The notes under the pieces are model-generated. The model had not been told where the DNA came from, made no database searches, and was given only the letters and a program-made list of their open reading frames with translations. Positions 8,786 to 18,798 of a stretch of DNA of 64,000 bases are shown one piece after another (position 1 is the first letter of the stretch; the number at the start of each line of letters is the position of its first letter). Origin of the DNA: Pseudomonas sp. StFLB209 (GTDB lineage: Bacteria > Pseudomonadota > Gammaproteobacteria > Pseudomonadales > Pseudomonadaceae). Location of the stretch: contig NZ_AP014637.1 of assembly GCF_000829415.1 (NCBI RefSeq), forward strand, positions 5,349,001 through 5,413,000. Reading direction: 5' to 3'. The translations under genes were made by a program, and so were the position numbers.

Positions 8786-11164
8786 TTACCAGCTATACGC
8801 CACCTGCGCATAGTAGAACGCACCGCTGTAGCCATAAGGCGAGTAGGTGCTGTACGCCAGGTTGCCGCCGCTGTTGGCGAAGCTGTTGAGCTTCTCCGGG
8901 TATTGGTCGGTGACGTTGTCGCCGCCCACGGTGAAGGTCCAGTTGTTCCAGTTGTAGTCCACCGACAGGTCCAGCAGCCAGGCGGCGCTGAAGGTCTGGT
9001 CGTTGACCGGGTCGGCCTGGTAGCTGGTGAACTCACCGTAGCGCACCAGGTTGGAATGCAGCGCCCAGTTGCCGAAGGTGAAGTCGTTGCCGAAGCTCAG
9101 CTTGTGCTTGGGCGTGGTGTCACCCAGCAGGCCGATGCGCTCGCGGCGGTCGACGCGCACCAGATCGACGCCCAACTGGCTGAGCACGCCAGGGTTGGCT
9201 TTGACGTCGGTGACTTTGGTGTGGCTGTAGTTGTAGCCCAGGGTGCTGTTCCAGCGCACGCCGTTGTCGAAGCGGTAGCGATAGTTGGCGACCAGATCGA
9301 CGCCGTCGGTGCTGGTGTCGGTGGCGTTGGTGAAGTAGCGCACCGAGGTGTAGTTGATGTCCCCTACCCCGTTGGCCCGCAGGTAGTTGGCCGCAGCGTT
9401 GTTGAGCACCAGGTTGGACGACAGCGAGATCCGGTCCTTGATGTCGATGCGGTACACATCGGCGGTCACGGTCAGGTTGTCCAGCGGTTCGAGCACCAGA
9501 CCCAGGCTGTAGTTACGCGACTTTTCCGCTTCAAGGTCTTCAGCACCCAGCAGTTGCGCCACGCGGCTGCTGGCCGGGAAGGTGCCGGCTTCCTGGATGC
9601 TGTTGCCGATCAGTTGCGACGAGGTGAAGGCAAAGTTCTGCTGGGCCAGCGACGGTGCACGGAAGCCGGTGGAGACGCTGCCGCGCAACGCGACCTGCGG
9701 GGTGAAGTCGTAACGGGCCGATATCGCCCCGCTGACGTTGGAGCCGAAGTCACTGTAGTCCTCATGGCGCACCGCCGCCGAAGCGCTGAGTTTGTCGGTG
9801 AAGTTGGTTTCCAGGTCCAGGTACTGGGCGAAGTTATGCCGAGAGGTGCTACCGGCGTCCGAAGCGCGGAAGCCTGCCAGCCCCGAGCTGCCGCTCTGGA
9901 AGTACGATTCAGCCTGGCCGGCAGCAATCTGATAACCCTGGCGCAGGTATTCAGTACCGAACGCCACCGACACCGGGTTGGGCAGCCAGGACGCGCTGAA
10001 CTCGCGAGACAGATCGAGGCTGAGCTGCTTCTGGTCGTTGGTCAGGGTGCCGTTATAGAACGAACGCGGCGTGGCCAGGCCGAGCGAGGTGTTGATGGTC
10101 TTGGTGCGGATTTCGTAGCTGTTTTTGCCGTAGTTGGCCGACAGGTCGTAGTGCCAGTCGTAAGCCAGTTCGCCACGCAGACCGGCCACCAGGGTGGTGT
10201 CTTCCAGGGTGCCGCGAATCAGAGGCAGGTAGCCGTTGGGGAAAATTGCCGGGTTGTTGTTCGACGCGTTGCTGGCCCGGTAGAAGGCAGCAGTTTCGCC
10301 ACGACGCTTGCTGTAACCGCCGAAGCTGTAGAACTCGGCCGCATCGTTGAAGCTGTACTCGCTGTTGAACTGGATCTTGCCCTCTTCACTGGCCGGCTCA
10401 CCCTGACGGAATACATGCTGGCCGTAGGTGGTCGAGCCGATGCTCGCGGCGCGGAAATCATCACCGGCGCGGTCGGTGTAGTCGTTGTTGGCGCCTTCGG
10501 CGGACAGGTTGATAAAGCCATTTTCACCCAGCGCAAAACCGGTATTGCCGGCCACCTGGCGCTGGATGCCATCGCCTTTTTTGTACTGGCCGAAGCGGGT
10601 CGAAACCGTACCGCCGTTGTCCGCGCTTTTCAGAATGACGTTGATCACCCCGGCAATCGCATCGGAGCCATAACGCGCCGAAGCCCCGTCACGCAGCACT
10701 TCGATACGCTCGATGGCCGACAGCGGGATGGCGTTCAGATCCGCCGGTGCCGAACCGCGCCCCACCGCGCCGCCCAGGTTAATGAACGCCGACGTGTGGC
10801 GGCGCTTGCCGTTGACCAGCACCAACACCTGGTCCGGCGACAGCCCGCGCAACTGCGCCGGGCGGGTCAGCTCGGCGCCGTCCACCAGGCTGGGGCGTGG
10901 AAAGTTGATCGATGGAATCAGCTTGGCCAACACCGCGCCCAATTCGGCGGAGCCGGTGCTGCGCAGGGCATCGCCGCTGATCACATCAATCGGTGACAGC
11001 GACGCGCTGGCGGTGCGCTCCTGAGCGCGGGTACCGGTGACGATCACCGTGCTCAGGGTCGAAGACTCCTGCGCCGCTTCCTCTGCCCCCGCAAAGGTGC
11101 TGACGCCCAACAGATTGGCCGAAACGATTGCCGTGGCCAACAAATGACGCTTGAAACTCCTCAT
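8786..11164 (-). CDS. TonB-dependent outer-membrane receptor
   Basis: 792 aa. Start 11164 (MRSFKRHLL) is chosen over the longer frame because GGGGAG precedes it and a signal peptide follows, cleaved near ASTFAGA/EEAA. The plug domain follows (STVIVTGTRA, a TonB-box-like segment; IERIEVLRDGASARYGSDAI; GVINVIL), then a 22-strand-type beta-barrel ending in YAQVAYSW with a terminal aromatic residue. The QVLVLVNGKRRH motif is typical of receptors for non-siderophore nutrients. Substrate unknown; no transport partner is adjacent. Confidence 0.9.
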   Translation of the reverse strand: MRSFKRHLLATAIVSANLLGVSTFAGAEEAAQESSTLSTVIVTGTRAQERTASASLSPIDVISGDALRSTGSAELGAVLAKLIPSINFPRPSLVDGAELTRPAQLRGLSPDQVLVLVNGKRRHTSAFINLGGAVGRGSAPADLNAIPLSAIERIEVLRDGASARYGSDAIAGVINVILKSADNGGTVSTRFGQYKKGDGIQRQVAGNTGFALGENGFINLSAEGANNDYTDRAGDDFRAASIGSTTYGQHVFRQGEPASEEGKIQFNSEYSFNDAAEFYSFGGYSKRRGETAAFYRASNASNNNPAIFPNGYLPLIRGTLEDTTLVAGLRGELAYDWHYDLSANYGKNSYEIRTKTINTSLGLATPRSFYNGTLTNDQKQLSLDLSREFSASWLPNPVSVAFGTEYLRQGYQIAAGQAESYFQSGSSGLAGFRASDAGSTSRHNFAQYLDLETNFTDKLSASAAVRHEDYSDFGSNVSGAISARYDFTPQVALRGSVSTGFRAPSLAQQNFAFTSSQLIGNSIQEAGTFPASSRVAQLLGAEDLEAEKSRNYSLGLVLEPLDNLTVTADVYRIDIKDRISLSSNLVLNNAAANYLRANGVGDINYTSVRYFTNATDTSTDGVDLVANYRYRFDNGVRWNSTLGYNYSHTKVTDVKANPGVLSQLGVDLVRVDRRERIGLLGDTTPKHKLSFGNDFTFGNWALHSNLVRYGEFTSYQADPVNDQTFSAAWLLDLSVDYNWNNWTFTVGGDNVTDQYPEKLNSFANSGGNLAYSTYSPYGYSGAFYYAQVAYSW

Positions 11165-11383
11165 ACCGCTCCCCTTGAATCCCTTTACCGAGGCAGGCAG
11201 CCCCAGCCGTGACGAGCGATCCGTGCGGCGGACGGTGGCGATCATCTGGTCATTATGATTTGAATAACGGTGGCCCGATGACATATATCCTAACGCGATT
11301 TAAATGTGGTTTTTAAATACGATTTAGAAATATGCAAGTGCAATTGGGTTTGGATTCACAGGCCGCGCAGCACGCCATTCTGT
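11165..11383. other. Upstream region of the TonB receptor
   Basis: 219 bp, AT-rich near 11250-11335. It should carry the TonB receptor promoter; no clear Fur box was found. Confidence 0.4.
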
Positions 11384-12265
11384 TCAGACGCGCAACTCCC
11401 GCAACACCTCCAGCACATGGGTTGTGGCGCGTTCACAGCGGGCGGCGCGATGGGCAATCCCCAACTGGCGCCATAACGGCGGCTGCAAGGGCCGCATCAC
11501 GATGCGCGGGTCAGGCGCCGGGGTGGCAGCCTCATGGGGCAGCAGCGTGGCACCGTAGCCTGCCGCCACCAGGCTCTTTATCGCATCGTTGTAGTTAAGC
11601 TCGATACGCGCCACGGGATGGCACTCATCAGCGGCAAACCACTCGCTGGTCAGGCGCGCCAGTCGGGTGCTGCTGTCATTGAGAATCAGCGGCTGACGGG
11701 CCAGCCAGGCTGGTGTGATGATCTCGGGGCATTGCCAGCGGGCCGGCAGAAAAGCCATGACCGGATCACGCCGCCACGGCTCGATGCACAACCCCTTGGC
11801 TGGCGCCTGCGGCAAGGCGACCAAACCAATGTCCAGCGCTCCGCAGACCAACCGATGCAAGGTTTCCTGAGAGGTCAGCACCGCAACCTGGACGTCGATA
11901 GCCGGATGCCGTTCGCCGAGAATCTCCAGGGCCTGAGGCATCAACTGCGCAATCGCACCGGTGGATGCGCCCAGCCGTACCCGCCCGGCCAGCCCCTGGA
12001 CCTGACGTTGCACTTCCTCCAGCGCCTGGTCGGCTTCGGCCAGCAGGTTGCGGGCCCGCACGATCAGCGTTTCACCGATGGCGGTAGGCTGCACCTGCCC
12101 GCGGGTACGCGACAGCAGTGCAGCGCCCACCCGCGCCTCAAGGTCGGCAATGTGCAGGCTGACCGTCGGCGCGGCGAGGTTGAGCGCCCGCGCCGCTTGA
12201 GCGAACGACCCCAGGTCGGCAATCGTCACCAGGGTACGCAGACGGTCGAGGCTGACTTCACGCAT
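11384..12265 (-). CDS. LysR-family regulator, divergent from argC2
   Basis: 293 aa. The N-terminal LysR helix-turn-helix is at residues 1-60 ([36 protein letters not shown]). The C-terminal substrate-binding domain begins near [16 protein letters not shown]. The effector is unknown. It is divergent from argC2, and a 17-bp palindrome with T-N11-A geometry lies between them, so it probably controls argC2 and its own gene. The ribosome site is weak, as is common for LysR genes. Confidence 0.9.
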   Translation of the reverse strand: MREVSLDRLRTLVTIADLGSFAQAARALNLAAPTVSLHIADLEARVGAALLSRTRGQVQPTAIGETLIVRARNLLAEADQALEEVQRQVQGLAGRVRLGASTGAIAQLMPQALEILGERHPAIDVQVAVLTSQETLHRLVCGALDIGLVALPQAPAKGLCIEPWRRDPVMAFLPARWQCPEIITPAWLARQPLILNDSSTRLARLTSEWFAADECHPVARIELNYNDAIKSLVAAGYGATLLPHEAATPAPDPRIVMRPLQPPLWRQLGIAHRAARCERATTHVLEVLRELRV

Positions 12266-12277
12266 GGCGCGGCACTC

Positions 12278-12294
12278 ATTCAGAAAAACTGAAT
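12278..12294. promoter_or_regulatory. LysR-type operator palindrome
   Basis: ATTCAGAAAAACTGAAT is a perfect 6-bp inverted repeat with a 5-bp centre, 13 nt upstream of the LysR start and facing argC2. It fits a LysR box. Confidence 0.6.
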
Positions 12295-12378
12295 AAAAGC
12301 ATTTTTAAATTCAACTTTCACTATCTTAGGTATCAACCGAATATTCGCCGGGTTGATTCCTCACGCGAGAACAGCTTC

Positions 12379-13359
12379 ATGAGCACCCCCCTGATCTTCA
12401 TCGATGGCGACCAAGGCACCACCGGGCTGCAAATCCAGCAGCGTCTGCAAGGACGCACCGGCCTGCAGTTGCTGACCCTGCCAGCCGAGCGGCGCAAAGA
12501 CCCGCTGCTGCGTGCCGAGGCCCTGAATGCGTGCGACATCGCCATTTTATGCCTGCCGGATGACGCCGCCCGCGACGCCGTCGCGATGATTGAAAACCCT
12601 GCGGTACGAGTGATTGATGCCAGCTCTGCGCACCGCACCAGCGCCGGCTGGACCTACGGCTTTGCCCAGATGCACGCCGGGCAGGCCGAACAGATTGCCA
12701 AGGCCCGGCGCGTTAGCAACCCTGGCTGCTACCCCACCGGGGCGATTGGCTTGTTGCGGCCGTTGCTGGATGCCGGCCTGCTGCCTGCCGATTACCCGCT
12801 CAGTATTAATGCCGTGTCGGGCTACTCCGGCAAAGGCCGCGCCGGCATCGAGCAGTACGAGGGCGCACATGCCGCCGACGCGCCGGCCTTTCAGGTTTAT
12901 GGATTGGGCCTGACGCACAAGCACGTACCGGAAATCCAGAAGCACAGCGGGCTGAACCAACGGCCGCTGTTCATCCCGGCCTACGGCGCTTTCCGCCAAG
13001 GGATCGTGCTCACCGTGCCGCTGCAGCTGCGGCTGCTGCCCTCGCGGCAGGCGAACCAACGCACCCGCGCCGCCGATCTGCACGCCTGCCTGGTGCAGCA
13101 TTACGCTGCCAGCGACTACGTGCAGGTGATGCCGCTGCAACAGTCTGCGGCACTGAGCCACCTCGACCCACAGGCGCTCAATGGCACCGATGCGCTGCGC
13201 CTGATGGTTTTCGAACATGACGAGCACGCCTTGCTGGCAGCAGTGTTCGACAACCTCGGCAAAGGCGCAGCGGGTGCCGCGGTACAGAATCTGGATCTGA
13301 TGCTCAGCGGCGCAGCGGCTCAGGAGCCTCCCGTGCGATTAAACGCCCTACGCACGTGA
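12379..13359 (+). CDS. argC: N-acetyl-gamma-glutamyl-phosphate reductase, type 2
   Basis: 326 aa. ArgC reduces N-acetylglutamyl-5-phosphate to the semialdehyde with NADPH in arginine synthesis. Type 2 enzymes are shorter than type 1, and this one fits: [13 protein letters not shown] (nucleotide binding), DASSAHRT, the catalytic cysteine in [23 protein letters not shown] and [10 protein letters not shown]. It is not in an arginine operon but beside a LysR gene. It is therefore probably a second, conditionally expressed copy or acts on a related substrate. Confidence 0.9.
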   Translation: MSTPLIFIDGDQGTTGLQIQQRLQGRTGLQLLTLPAERRKDPLLRAEALNACDIAILCLPDDAARDAVAMIENPAVRVIDASSAHRTSAGWTYGFAQMHAGQAEQIAKARRVSNPGCYPTGAIGLLRPLLDAGLLPADYPLSINAVSGYSGKGRAGIEQYEGAHAADAPAFQVYGLGLTHKHVPEIQKHSGLNQRPLFIPAYGAFRQGIVLTVPLQLRLLPSRQANQRTRAADLHACLVQHYAASDYVQVMPLQQSAALSHLDPQALNGTDALRLMVFEHDEHALLAAVFDNLGKGAAGAAVQNLDLMLSGAAAQEPPVRLNALRT

Positions 13360-13462
13360 CCCGGATAGCGAATCGTCAGTCAACCCATCTCGGCGCGCTA
13401 TCTGGCCCGGCACTTTCGGGCTGCGCGCGGTGGGTTCTGGCTTTCTCTTTTTGGACGCAACA

Positions 13463-14254
13463 ATGAACAAGACTCTGGCTTCGTCACTTTTCACCTTGGG
13501 CCTGCTGGCCAGTCCAAGTGCCTGGGCAGACGGCCCGCTGCTGTGGCATGACGAAAGCATCACTTACCTGTACGGCAAGAACTTCAAGATCGACCCGGCG
13601 ATCCAGCAGACCATCACCCTGGAACATGCCAGCGCCTGGACCTGGGGCGATCTGTTTGTGTTTGTCGATAACATCTGGTTCAACGGTGCGAAGTCGGGCA
13701 ACGGCAACCACACAATGTACGGCGAGATCAGCCCGCGCCTGAGCGCCGGCAAGCTGTTCGACACCGACCTGTCATTCGGCCCGATCAAGGACGTGCTGCT
13801 GGCCAGCACCTGGGAGTTCGGCGATGACGATGTGGATGCTTACCTGCTGGGTCCGGGTTTCGACCTGGCGGTTCCCGGCTTTGACTATTTCCAGCTGAAC
13901 TTCTACTACCGCCAGCCTGACGGTGACCGGGTGCGTGCCGGCGCCTGGCAGATCACACCGGCGTGGTCGTACACCCTGCCGCTGGGCAACTCCAACCTGG
14001 TGATCGACGGCTTCATCGACTGGGTGGTCAATAACAAGTCCAGCAGCGGCGGCAAGCAGAGCGACTACCACGCCAACCTGCACTTCAACCCGCAGATCAA
14101 GTACGACCTGGGCAAGAGCCTGGGTTACGAGGCCAAGCATCTGTATGTCGGCGTGGAGTATGACTACTGGTCCGACAAATACGGGATCAAGGACAGCCAG
14201 GTATTTGCGACCGACCAGAACACCACCAGCCTGCTGGTCAAGTACCACTTCTGA
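13463..14254 (+). CDS. Tsx/OmpK-like nucleoside-specific outer-membrane channel
   Basis: 263 aa. Start 13463 (MNKTLASSLF) gives a normal signal peptide, cleaved after SPSAWA; the frame upstream is longer but has no such signal. The mature protein is rich in aromatic residues with alternating beta-strand pattern and ends in VKYHF, a typical outer-membrane C-terminus with terminal Phe. Features such as ISPRLSAGKLF and EYDYWSDKYGIKDS match the Tsx-type channel family that carries nucleosides. It lies about 100 nt after argC2; functional linkage is uncertain. Confidence 0.85.
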   Translation: MNKTLASSLFTLGLLASPSAWADGPLLWHDESITYLYGKNFKIDPAIQQTITLEHASAWTWGDLFVFVDNIWFNGAKSGNGNHTMYGEISPRLSAGKLFDTDLSFGPIKDVLLASTWEFGDDDVDAYLLGPGFDLAVPGFDYFQLNFYYRQPDGDRVRAGAWQITPAWSYTLPLGNSNLVIDGFIDWVVNNKSSSGGKQSDYHANLHFNPQIKYDLGKSLGYEAKHLYVGVEYDYWSDKYGIKDSQVFATDQNTTSLLVKYHF

Positions 14255-14314
14255 GCCAGCGCTGTTTGACTGGGTGTTTGCCGCGCTGTCGCACGGCAAA
14301 CACGGGACTCCGTA

Positions 14315-14374
14315 GACCGGCCGGGCGGCGATCCGCTTTAGCCGGGAAGCCTTCGCTGCTGAAGCAGCTCCTAC
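14315..14374. repeat. REP element pair between convergent genes
   Basis: GACCGGCCGGGCGGCGATCC followed by an inverted GCTGCTGAAGCAGC stem: two REP modules between the Tsx-like gene and dctA. The same composite occurs inverted at 23741 and 27438. Confidence 0.8.
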
Positions 14375-14399
14375 GAGCGAGAACGGTCGCGCACTGGCT

Positions 14400-15722
14400 T
14401 CAGCTCTTTTCAGTCTTGGGCGCACCCTGCGCTTCAACCGTCGACACCTTGCTGTTATCCAGCGCCGCGATCTCGCGCTGTGCCGTAGCCAGGTCAAAGG
14501 CGTTGTCCCACTTGGCAATCGCAATGGTGCCGATGCCGTTGCCAATCAGATTGGTCACGGCCCGCGCCTCATTGAGGAAGCGGTCGATACCCAACAACAG
14601 CACCAGCCCCACCAACGGAATGGTGTGAATGGTGGTCAGGGTTGCGGCCAGGGTCACAAAACCCGCACCGGCGACACCCGCCGAGCCTTTGGAGGTCAGC
14701 AACAGCACCCCCAGCAGCACGCACTGGTCCATGACCGTCAGCGGTGTGTTGGTGGCCTGGGCTACGAAAATCGCAGCCATGGTCAGGTAGATGCAGGTGC
14801 CATCGGCGTTGAAGGTAAAGCCGGTTGGCAACACCATGCCGACCACCGATTTCTGGCAACCGAGTTTTTCCAGCTTGGCCATCATCCGCGGCAGCACCGA
14901 CTCGGTGGAACAGGTGCCGAGCACGATCAGGATTTCATCCTTGAAGTAGCGCAGGAACTGCATCAACGGCAGGCCAGACCAGCGCGCCACCGCGCCGAGA
15001 ATGATCAGGATGAACAGCAAGGTGGTGACATACAGCGCGATCAGCAGTTGCCCCAACGACAGCAAGGTGCCGATACCGTACTTGCCGATGGTGAATGCCA
15101 TGCCTGCACCGGCACCGATAGGCGCCAGGCGCATGACCATCGCCACGATCTTGAACAACCCTTGTAGCAACAGATCAATGATGTTGATCAACGGTCTGGC
15201 GACCGGTCCCATCTGCACCAGCGCCACGCCCATCAGCACCGACAACAGGATCACCTGCAGCATCGAGCCTTTGGCGAAAGCATCGACAAAGGTGTTGGGA
15301 ATGATGCCAAGGAAGAAGTCCACCGTACCGCCCTGCTCATGCGCGACCTGGGTGTACTTGCTGATGGTGCTGCCATCGAGCTTGCTGGAGTCAATGTTCA
15401 TGCCCTCGCCGGGCTTGAGGATATTGACCACCACCAGGCCGATGACCAGGGCAATGGTGGAAAGGATTTCAAAGTAGATCAGCGCTTTCACACCAATGCG
15501 CCCGACCTCCTTGATGCTGCCCATCTTGGCCATACCGACCACCACCGTGCCGAAGATGATCGGCGCCAGCAGCATCTTGATCAGCTTGATGAAACCATCG
15601 GCCAGCGGTTGCAGTTTGGCGCCGAAGCCAGGTTCGAAGTAACCCAGCAGACCACCGATGACGATGCCGATCAGCACCTGCACATAGAGCTGGCTGTACC
15701 AGCGGGAACCGGACTTTTCCAT
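14400..15722 (-). CDS. dctA: C4-dicarboxylate:cation symporter DctA
   Basis: 440 aa. Start 15722 ([15 protein letters not shown]) has GAGGTG upstream; the longer frame adds a non-conserved leader. It imports succinate, fumarate, malate and related acids with cations. Family hallmarks are present: [41 protein letters not shown] (serine-rich re-entrant loop equivalent), [19 protein letters not shown] and the helix 8 motif [13 protein letters not shown]. It is downstream of tarD on the same strand, so it may import tartrate or take up C4 acids for that pathway. Confidence 0.94.
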   Translation of the reverse strand: MEKSGSRWYSQLYVQVLIGIVIGGLLGYFEPGFGAKLQPLADGFIKLIKMLLAPIIFGTVVVGMAKMGSIKEVGRIGVKALIYFEILSTIALVIGLVVVNILKPGEGMNIDSSKLDGSTISKYTQVAHEQGGTVDFFLGIIPNTFVDAFAKGSMLQVILLSVLMGVALVQMGPVARPLINIIDLLLQGLFKIVAMVMRLAPIGAGAGMAFTIGKYGIGTLLSLGQLLIALYVTTLLFILIILGAVARWSGLPLMQFLRYFKDEILIVLGTCSTESVLPRMMAKLEKLGCQKSVVGMVLPTGFTFNADGTCIYLTMAAIFVAQATNTPLTVMDQCVLLGVLLLTSKGSAGVAGAGFVTLAATLTTIHTIPLVGLVLLLGIDRFLNEARAVTNLIGNGIGTIAIAKWDNAFDLATAQREIAALDNSKVSTVEAQGAPKTEKS

Positions 15723-15765
15723 GTTGTCGCACCTCTTTTGTTTTTGTTGGGAGGGCATGCAGTAG

Positions 15766-15904
15766 GGCACCTCTAAAAACTACCTGCGTGGCCATCGCGT
15801 TGTTGAAATCAGGCTCAAAATGCTCATTTACAACCCGTAAAATCCGCTTTCTCGCCTGATTTCGCCTAGCGCTGCCTGCCTCGCCTACGTTTTTAGAGGC
15901 ACCC
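15766..15904. repeat. MITE-like inverted-repeat element between tarD and dctA
   Basis: 139 bp whose ends form an inverted repeat built on CCTCTAAAAAC, with an internal inverted pair TGAAATCAGGC/GCCTGATTTC, so the whole could fold into one long hairpin. There is no ORF. It lies in the tarD-dctA gap and may act as a terminator or spacer for dctA expression. Confidence 0.65.
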
Positions 15905-15941
15905 CGCAGCGGCCGCCACACCAGACGGCCGCTGCGGGGCA

Positions 15942-17111
15942 TCAACGTTCGCCCAGCTCGCGCATCACCTCATAGAGCGCGGCCTTGGCTTCGAAACCCA
16001 CCCCCGGAATGTCCGGCAGGCCGACGTAGCCGTTTTCGACGCGGATGCCGTCGGCAAAGCCGCCAAACGGCTGGAACACGTCCGGGTAGGACTCGTTACC
16101 GCCCAGGTGCAGACCGGCAGCAATGTTCAGCGACATCTGATGCCCGCCGTGCGGCACCACGCGCCGCGACGACCAGCCCAGCTCCTGCATCACGTCGAGG
16201 GTGCGCAGGTACTCCACCAAGCCGTAAGACAGTGCGCAGTCGAACTGCACGAAGTCGCGGTCCGGGCGCATGCCGCCGTGGCGCAGCAGGTTGCGCGCAT
16301 CCTGGTGGGAGAACAGGTTCTCGCCGGTGGCCATCGGCAGGTCATAGTGGTTGGCCAGTTCGGCTTGCAGGGCGTAGTCCAGCGGGTCACCGGCTTCCTC
16401 ATACCAGAACAGGTCGTATGGCTTGAGCGCTTCGGCGTAGGCAATCGCGGTTTTCAGATCGAAGCGGCCGTTGGCGTCTACCGCCAGGCGCTTGCCGCTG
16501 CCGACCACATCCAGCACCGCTTCGATGCGCGACAAATCTTCGGCCAGCGGCACGGCGCCGATTTTCATCTTCACCACGTCGTAGCCACGGTCCAGATAGC
16601 TCTGCATTTCGGCCTTGAGCTGGGTGTGGTCCTTACCGGGGTAGTAGTAACCGCCGGCGGCGTAGACCCAGACCTTGTCGTCGGCTACGCCATTGCGGTA
16701 ACGGTCGGCCAGCAGCCGGTACAGCGGCTTGCCTTCGATCTTGGCTACCGCGTCCCAGACCGCCATGTCGATGGTGCCCACCGCCACCGAGCGCTCACCA
16801 TGACCGCCGGGCTTCTCGTTGGTCATCAGGGTTTTCCAGATGGCGAACGGGTCGAGGTTGTCGTTGGCCTCATCAATCAGCGATTCGGGGCTGGCTTCGC
16901 TGATCCGCGCCAGGAAGCGGTCGCGCATCAGCGCGCCCTGACCATAACGGCCATTGGAGTTGAAGCCGTAACCGATCACCGGCTTGCCGTCGCGGATCAC
17001 ATCGGTGACCACTGCGACCACCGAGCAGGTCATCTTCGAAAAGTCGATGTAAGCGTTGGCAATGGGCGAGGCAATGGAAACGGTTTTTTCGCGGATATCA
17101 ACGATGCGCAT
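15942..17111 (-). CDS. tarD: D(-)-tartrate dehydratase
   Basis: 389 aa. Start 17111 (MRIVDIREKTV) has AGAGGA upstream and matches the known N-terminus of the family. It is an enolase-superfamily enzyme (mandelate racemase-like) that dehydrates D-tartrate to oxaloacetate. Motifs seen: SPIANAYIDFSKMT, GYGFNSNGRYGQGALMRDRF, VKMKIG (the KxK catalytic lysine), LAVDANGRF, FWYEEAGDPLDY, TGENLFSHQDARNLLRHGGM and RRVVPHGGHQM (catalytic His). Metal ligands Asp, Glu, Glu are in the expected places. Sequence identity to characterised TarD appears high. A LysR gene is divergent and dctA follows. Confidence 0.9.
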   Translation of the reverse strand: MRIVDIREKTVSIASPIANAYIDFSKMTCSVVAVVTDVIRDGKPVIGYGFNSNGRYGQGALMRDRFLARISEASPESLIDEANDNLDPFAIWKTLMTNEKPGGHGERSVAVGTIDMAVWDAVAKIEGKPLYRLLADRYRNGVADDKVWVYAAGGYYYPGKDHTQLKAEMQSYLDRGYDVVKMKIGAVPLAEDLSRIEAVLDVVGSGKRLAVDANGRFDLKTAIAYAEALKPYDLFWYEEAGDPLDYALQAELANHYDLPMATGENLFSHQDARNLLRHGGMRPDRDFVQFDCALSYGLVEYLRTLDVMQELGWSSRRVVPHGGHQMSLNIAAGLHLGGNESYPDVFQPFGGFADGIRVENGYVGLPDIPGVGFEAKAALYEVMRELGER

Positions 17112-17125
17112 GGCGCTGTCCTCTT

Positions 17126-17142
17126 GTTGTGTTGAGCACAAC
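17126..17142. promoter_or_regulatory. Possible LysR operator upstream of tarD
   Basis: GTTGTGTTGAGCACAAC is a perfect 6-bp inverted repeat with a 5-bp centre, 14 nt upstream of the tarD start. A LysR site is likely; a leader hairpin is the alternative. Confidence 0.45.
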
Positions 17143-17284
17143 GTTAGGCGCATCCCGCCGTGGCGAATAATGCCGTTATCGCGCCGGGCAATGCCGAAAC
17201 AGCATCGCCCAAACTTGGATGGGTACGAAATATTTGCTTTAGGCGTGCTATAACGGTTCACCCCCATGCACAGGCAGCATCACC

Positions 17285-18157
17285 ATGGAACTGGTCTGGC
17301 TCGAAGACTTCATTGCCCTGGCCGAACACGGCGGCTTTATTCGCGCAGCGCAAACCCGGCATGTGACCCAACCGGCATTCAGCCGACGCATTCGTGCGCT
17401 GGAGCAATGGATGGGGGTCGAGCTGTTCCAGCGTTCGGCCCAGGGCGCAACCCTGACCCCGGCCGGCGAGCATGTGCTGGCCAGTGTTCAGGATGCCGCA
17501 GCACGCCTGTACCGCATCCGCGAAGAAGCCCGAGAGGTGGCCGGCACGGCGGCCAAGAGTCTCAGGTTTTCGGCGACCCATTCGTTGTCGTTCACGTTTT
17601 TTCCGAAATGGATCCGCCAGCTCGGGCGTGGCGCCCCGATTGAGGCGGTGCGCCTGCAGTCCGACAGCATGGCCGAGTGTGAGCGGCTGCTGATGCACGG
17701 TCAGGTGCAGTTTCTGATCAGCCATCGGCACCCGCAGGTGCCACCGAAGCTGCCGCCGGGCCAGTACCTGAGCAAGGCCATCGGTGAGGACAGCCTGATT
17801 CCGCTGATGGGCGCCGACGCCGGGTTCAGCGCCGACCTGCAAACTCTGCCCTACCTGGCTTACAGCAAAGAGTCGGGGCTGGGGCGGATCATCGACCATC
17901 ACCTGCAAGACAAGGCCGGTTACCTGCACCTGCAACCCTCGTTCAGCAGTCATCTGGCCGCGGTGCTCACCTCCATGGCGCTTGAAAACAAAGGCGTGGC
18001 CTGGCTGCCCAACAGCCTCACCGAGCAGGAGCGCGCCGACGGCAAGCTGGTGCGGGCGCTGGATGACAGCTGGGACATTCCGCTGCAAATCCACCTGACC
18101 CGCCCGCTGGCACCCTTGCCGCCGTTTGCCGAAGCGTTCTGGGCCGGGCTGGACTGA
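17285..18157 (+). CDS. LysR-family regulator, divergent from tarD
   Basis: 290 aa. The N-terminal helix-turn-helix (WLEDFIALAEHGGFIRAAQT, VTQPAFSRRIRALEQWMGVE) is standard. The effector domain begins near SLRFSATHSLSFTFFPKW, as in the CynR/GcvA-type subgroup whose members recognise small carboxylates. Its position divergent from tarD, with dctA beyond, makes it the probable tartrate-responsive regulator of the pair. That role is inferred from context. Confidence 0.9.
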   Translation: MELVWLEDFIALAEHGGFIRAAQTRHVTQPAFSRRIRALEQWMGVELFQRSAQGATLTPAGEHVLASVQDAAARLYRIREEAREVAGTAAKSLRFSATHSLSFTFFPKWIRQLGRGAPIEAVRLQSDSMAECERLLMHGQVQFLISHRHPQVPPKLPPGQYLSKAIGEDSLIPLMGADAGFSADLQTLPYLAYSKESGLGRIIDHHLQDKAGYLHLQPSFSSHLAAVLTSMALENKGVAWLPNSLTEQERADGKLVRALDDSWDIPLQIHLTRPLAPLPPFAEAFWAGLD

Positions 18158-18178
18158 ACAGTTTTCAGTTACCTGATC

Positions 18179-18195
18179 GGCCAAGTCGCTTGGCC
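18179..18195. terminator. Hairpin between convergent LysR and thpR genes
   Basis: GGCCAAGTCGCTTGGCC is a perfect 7-bp stem with a 3-nt loop placed between two convergent stop codons. It lacks a clear T-run, so termination strength is uncertain. Confidence 0.45.
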
Positions 18196-18201
18196 ACTGG
18201 T

Positions 18202-18798
18202 CTATAACCCGAATGGATGCACCAGCGGCCGGTGCCGCTCAATCTTCACCGGCGCCTCGGCCAGCGGCCATTGGGCCAGGGGCTCGTACTTACCCTTGTA
18301 GGACTCATACAGCACGAACTCGCGGGCGCTCAGGTGAAACTCGGTGCCCAACGGCGCCTCCGGCACCTCGCCACGGTAGTCGCGCAGCAGGGTCACGTGG
18401 GGCTGAAACTCGCGAGGGTCGACGGCAAAGCCCAATGGCAGCATGGCCTGCTGCAGTTCATACACCCAACGCAAAAAGGCCGCTTGCGGGTACTCCGGCA
18501 CCAGCACCAGGGCCTGGCTGCGCCGCCAGACCTGCAGTTGGTCGAGCACAATCGACGGCGACGCAGCCAGCGGGCGCAAGCGCGCAGCCGCCTCGGTGAT
18601 CGCTGGCAGCTGTGACACGCCGACATCGCCCAGAAACATCAGGGTCAGGTGAAAATTCGCCGCCGGTACCGGACGGCCGCCGCGCAGTTTCAAGTCCGAG
18701 CGCCAGCGTGAAATGGCCTTGGTTTGCGCACCATCGCAAGGCAAGGCGAAGAACAACCGCTTGAAGGGCTCGTTGGGGGTGAAGTCGTTGCTGCTCAT
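18202..18798 (-). CDS. thpR: RNA 2',3'-cyclic phosphodiesterase
   Basis: 198 aa. Start 18798 is chosen because GGAGGAA precedes it. A 2H phosphoesterase of the LigT/ThpR group, it opens 2',3'-cyclic phosphates to 2'-phosphates in RNA ends. Both HxTx signatures are present: HLTL (FHLTLMFLGDVG, about residue 51) and HVTL (FQPHVTLLRD, about 134). The family opening RLFFALPCD is near the N-terminus. It stands alone on the minus strand. Confidence 0.9.
   Translation of the reverse strand: MSSNDFTPNEPFKRLFFALPCDGAQTKAISRWRSDLKLRGGRPVPAANFHLTLMFLGDVGVSQLPAITEAAARLRPLAASPSIVLDQLQVWRRSQALVLVPEYPQAAFLRWVYELQQAMLPLGFAVDPREFQPHVTLLRDYRGEVPEAPLGTEFHLSAREFVLYESYKGKYEPLAQWPLAEAPVKIERHRPLVHPFGL

Noticed and set aside
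8585..10996. 803-codon plus-strand frame opposite the TonB receptor
   Set aside because: It is the antisense shadow of a clear TonB receptor gene; high-GC codon bias leaves such frames open.
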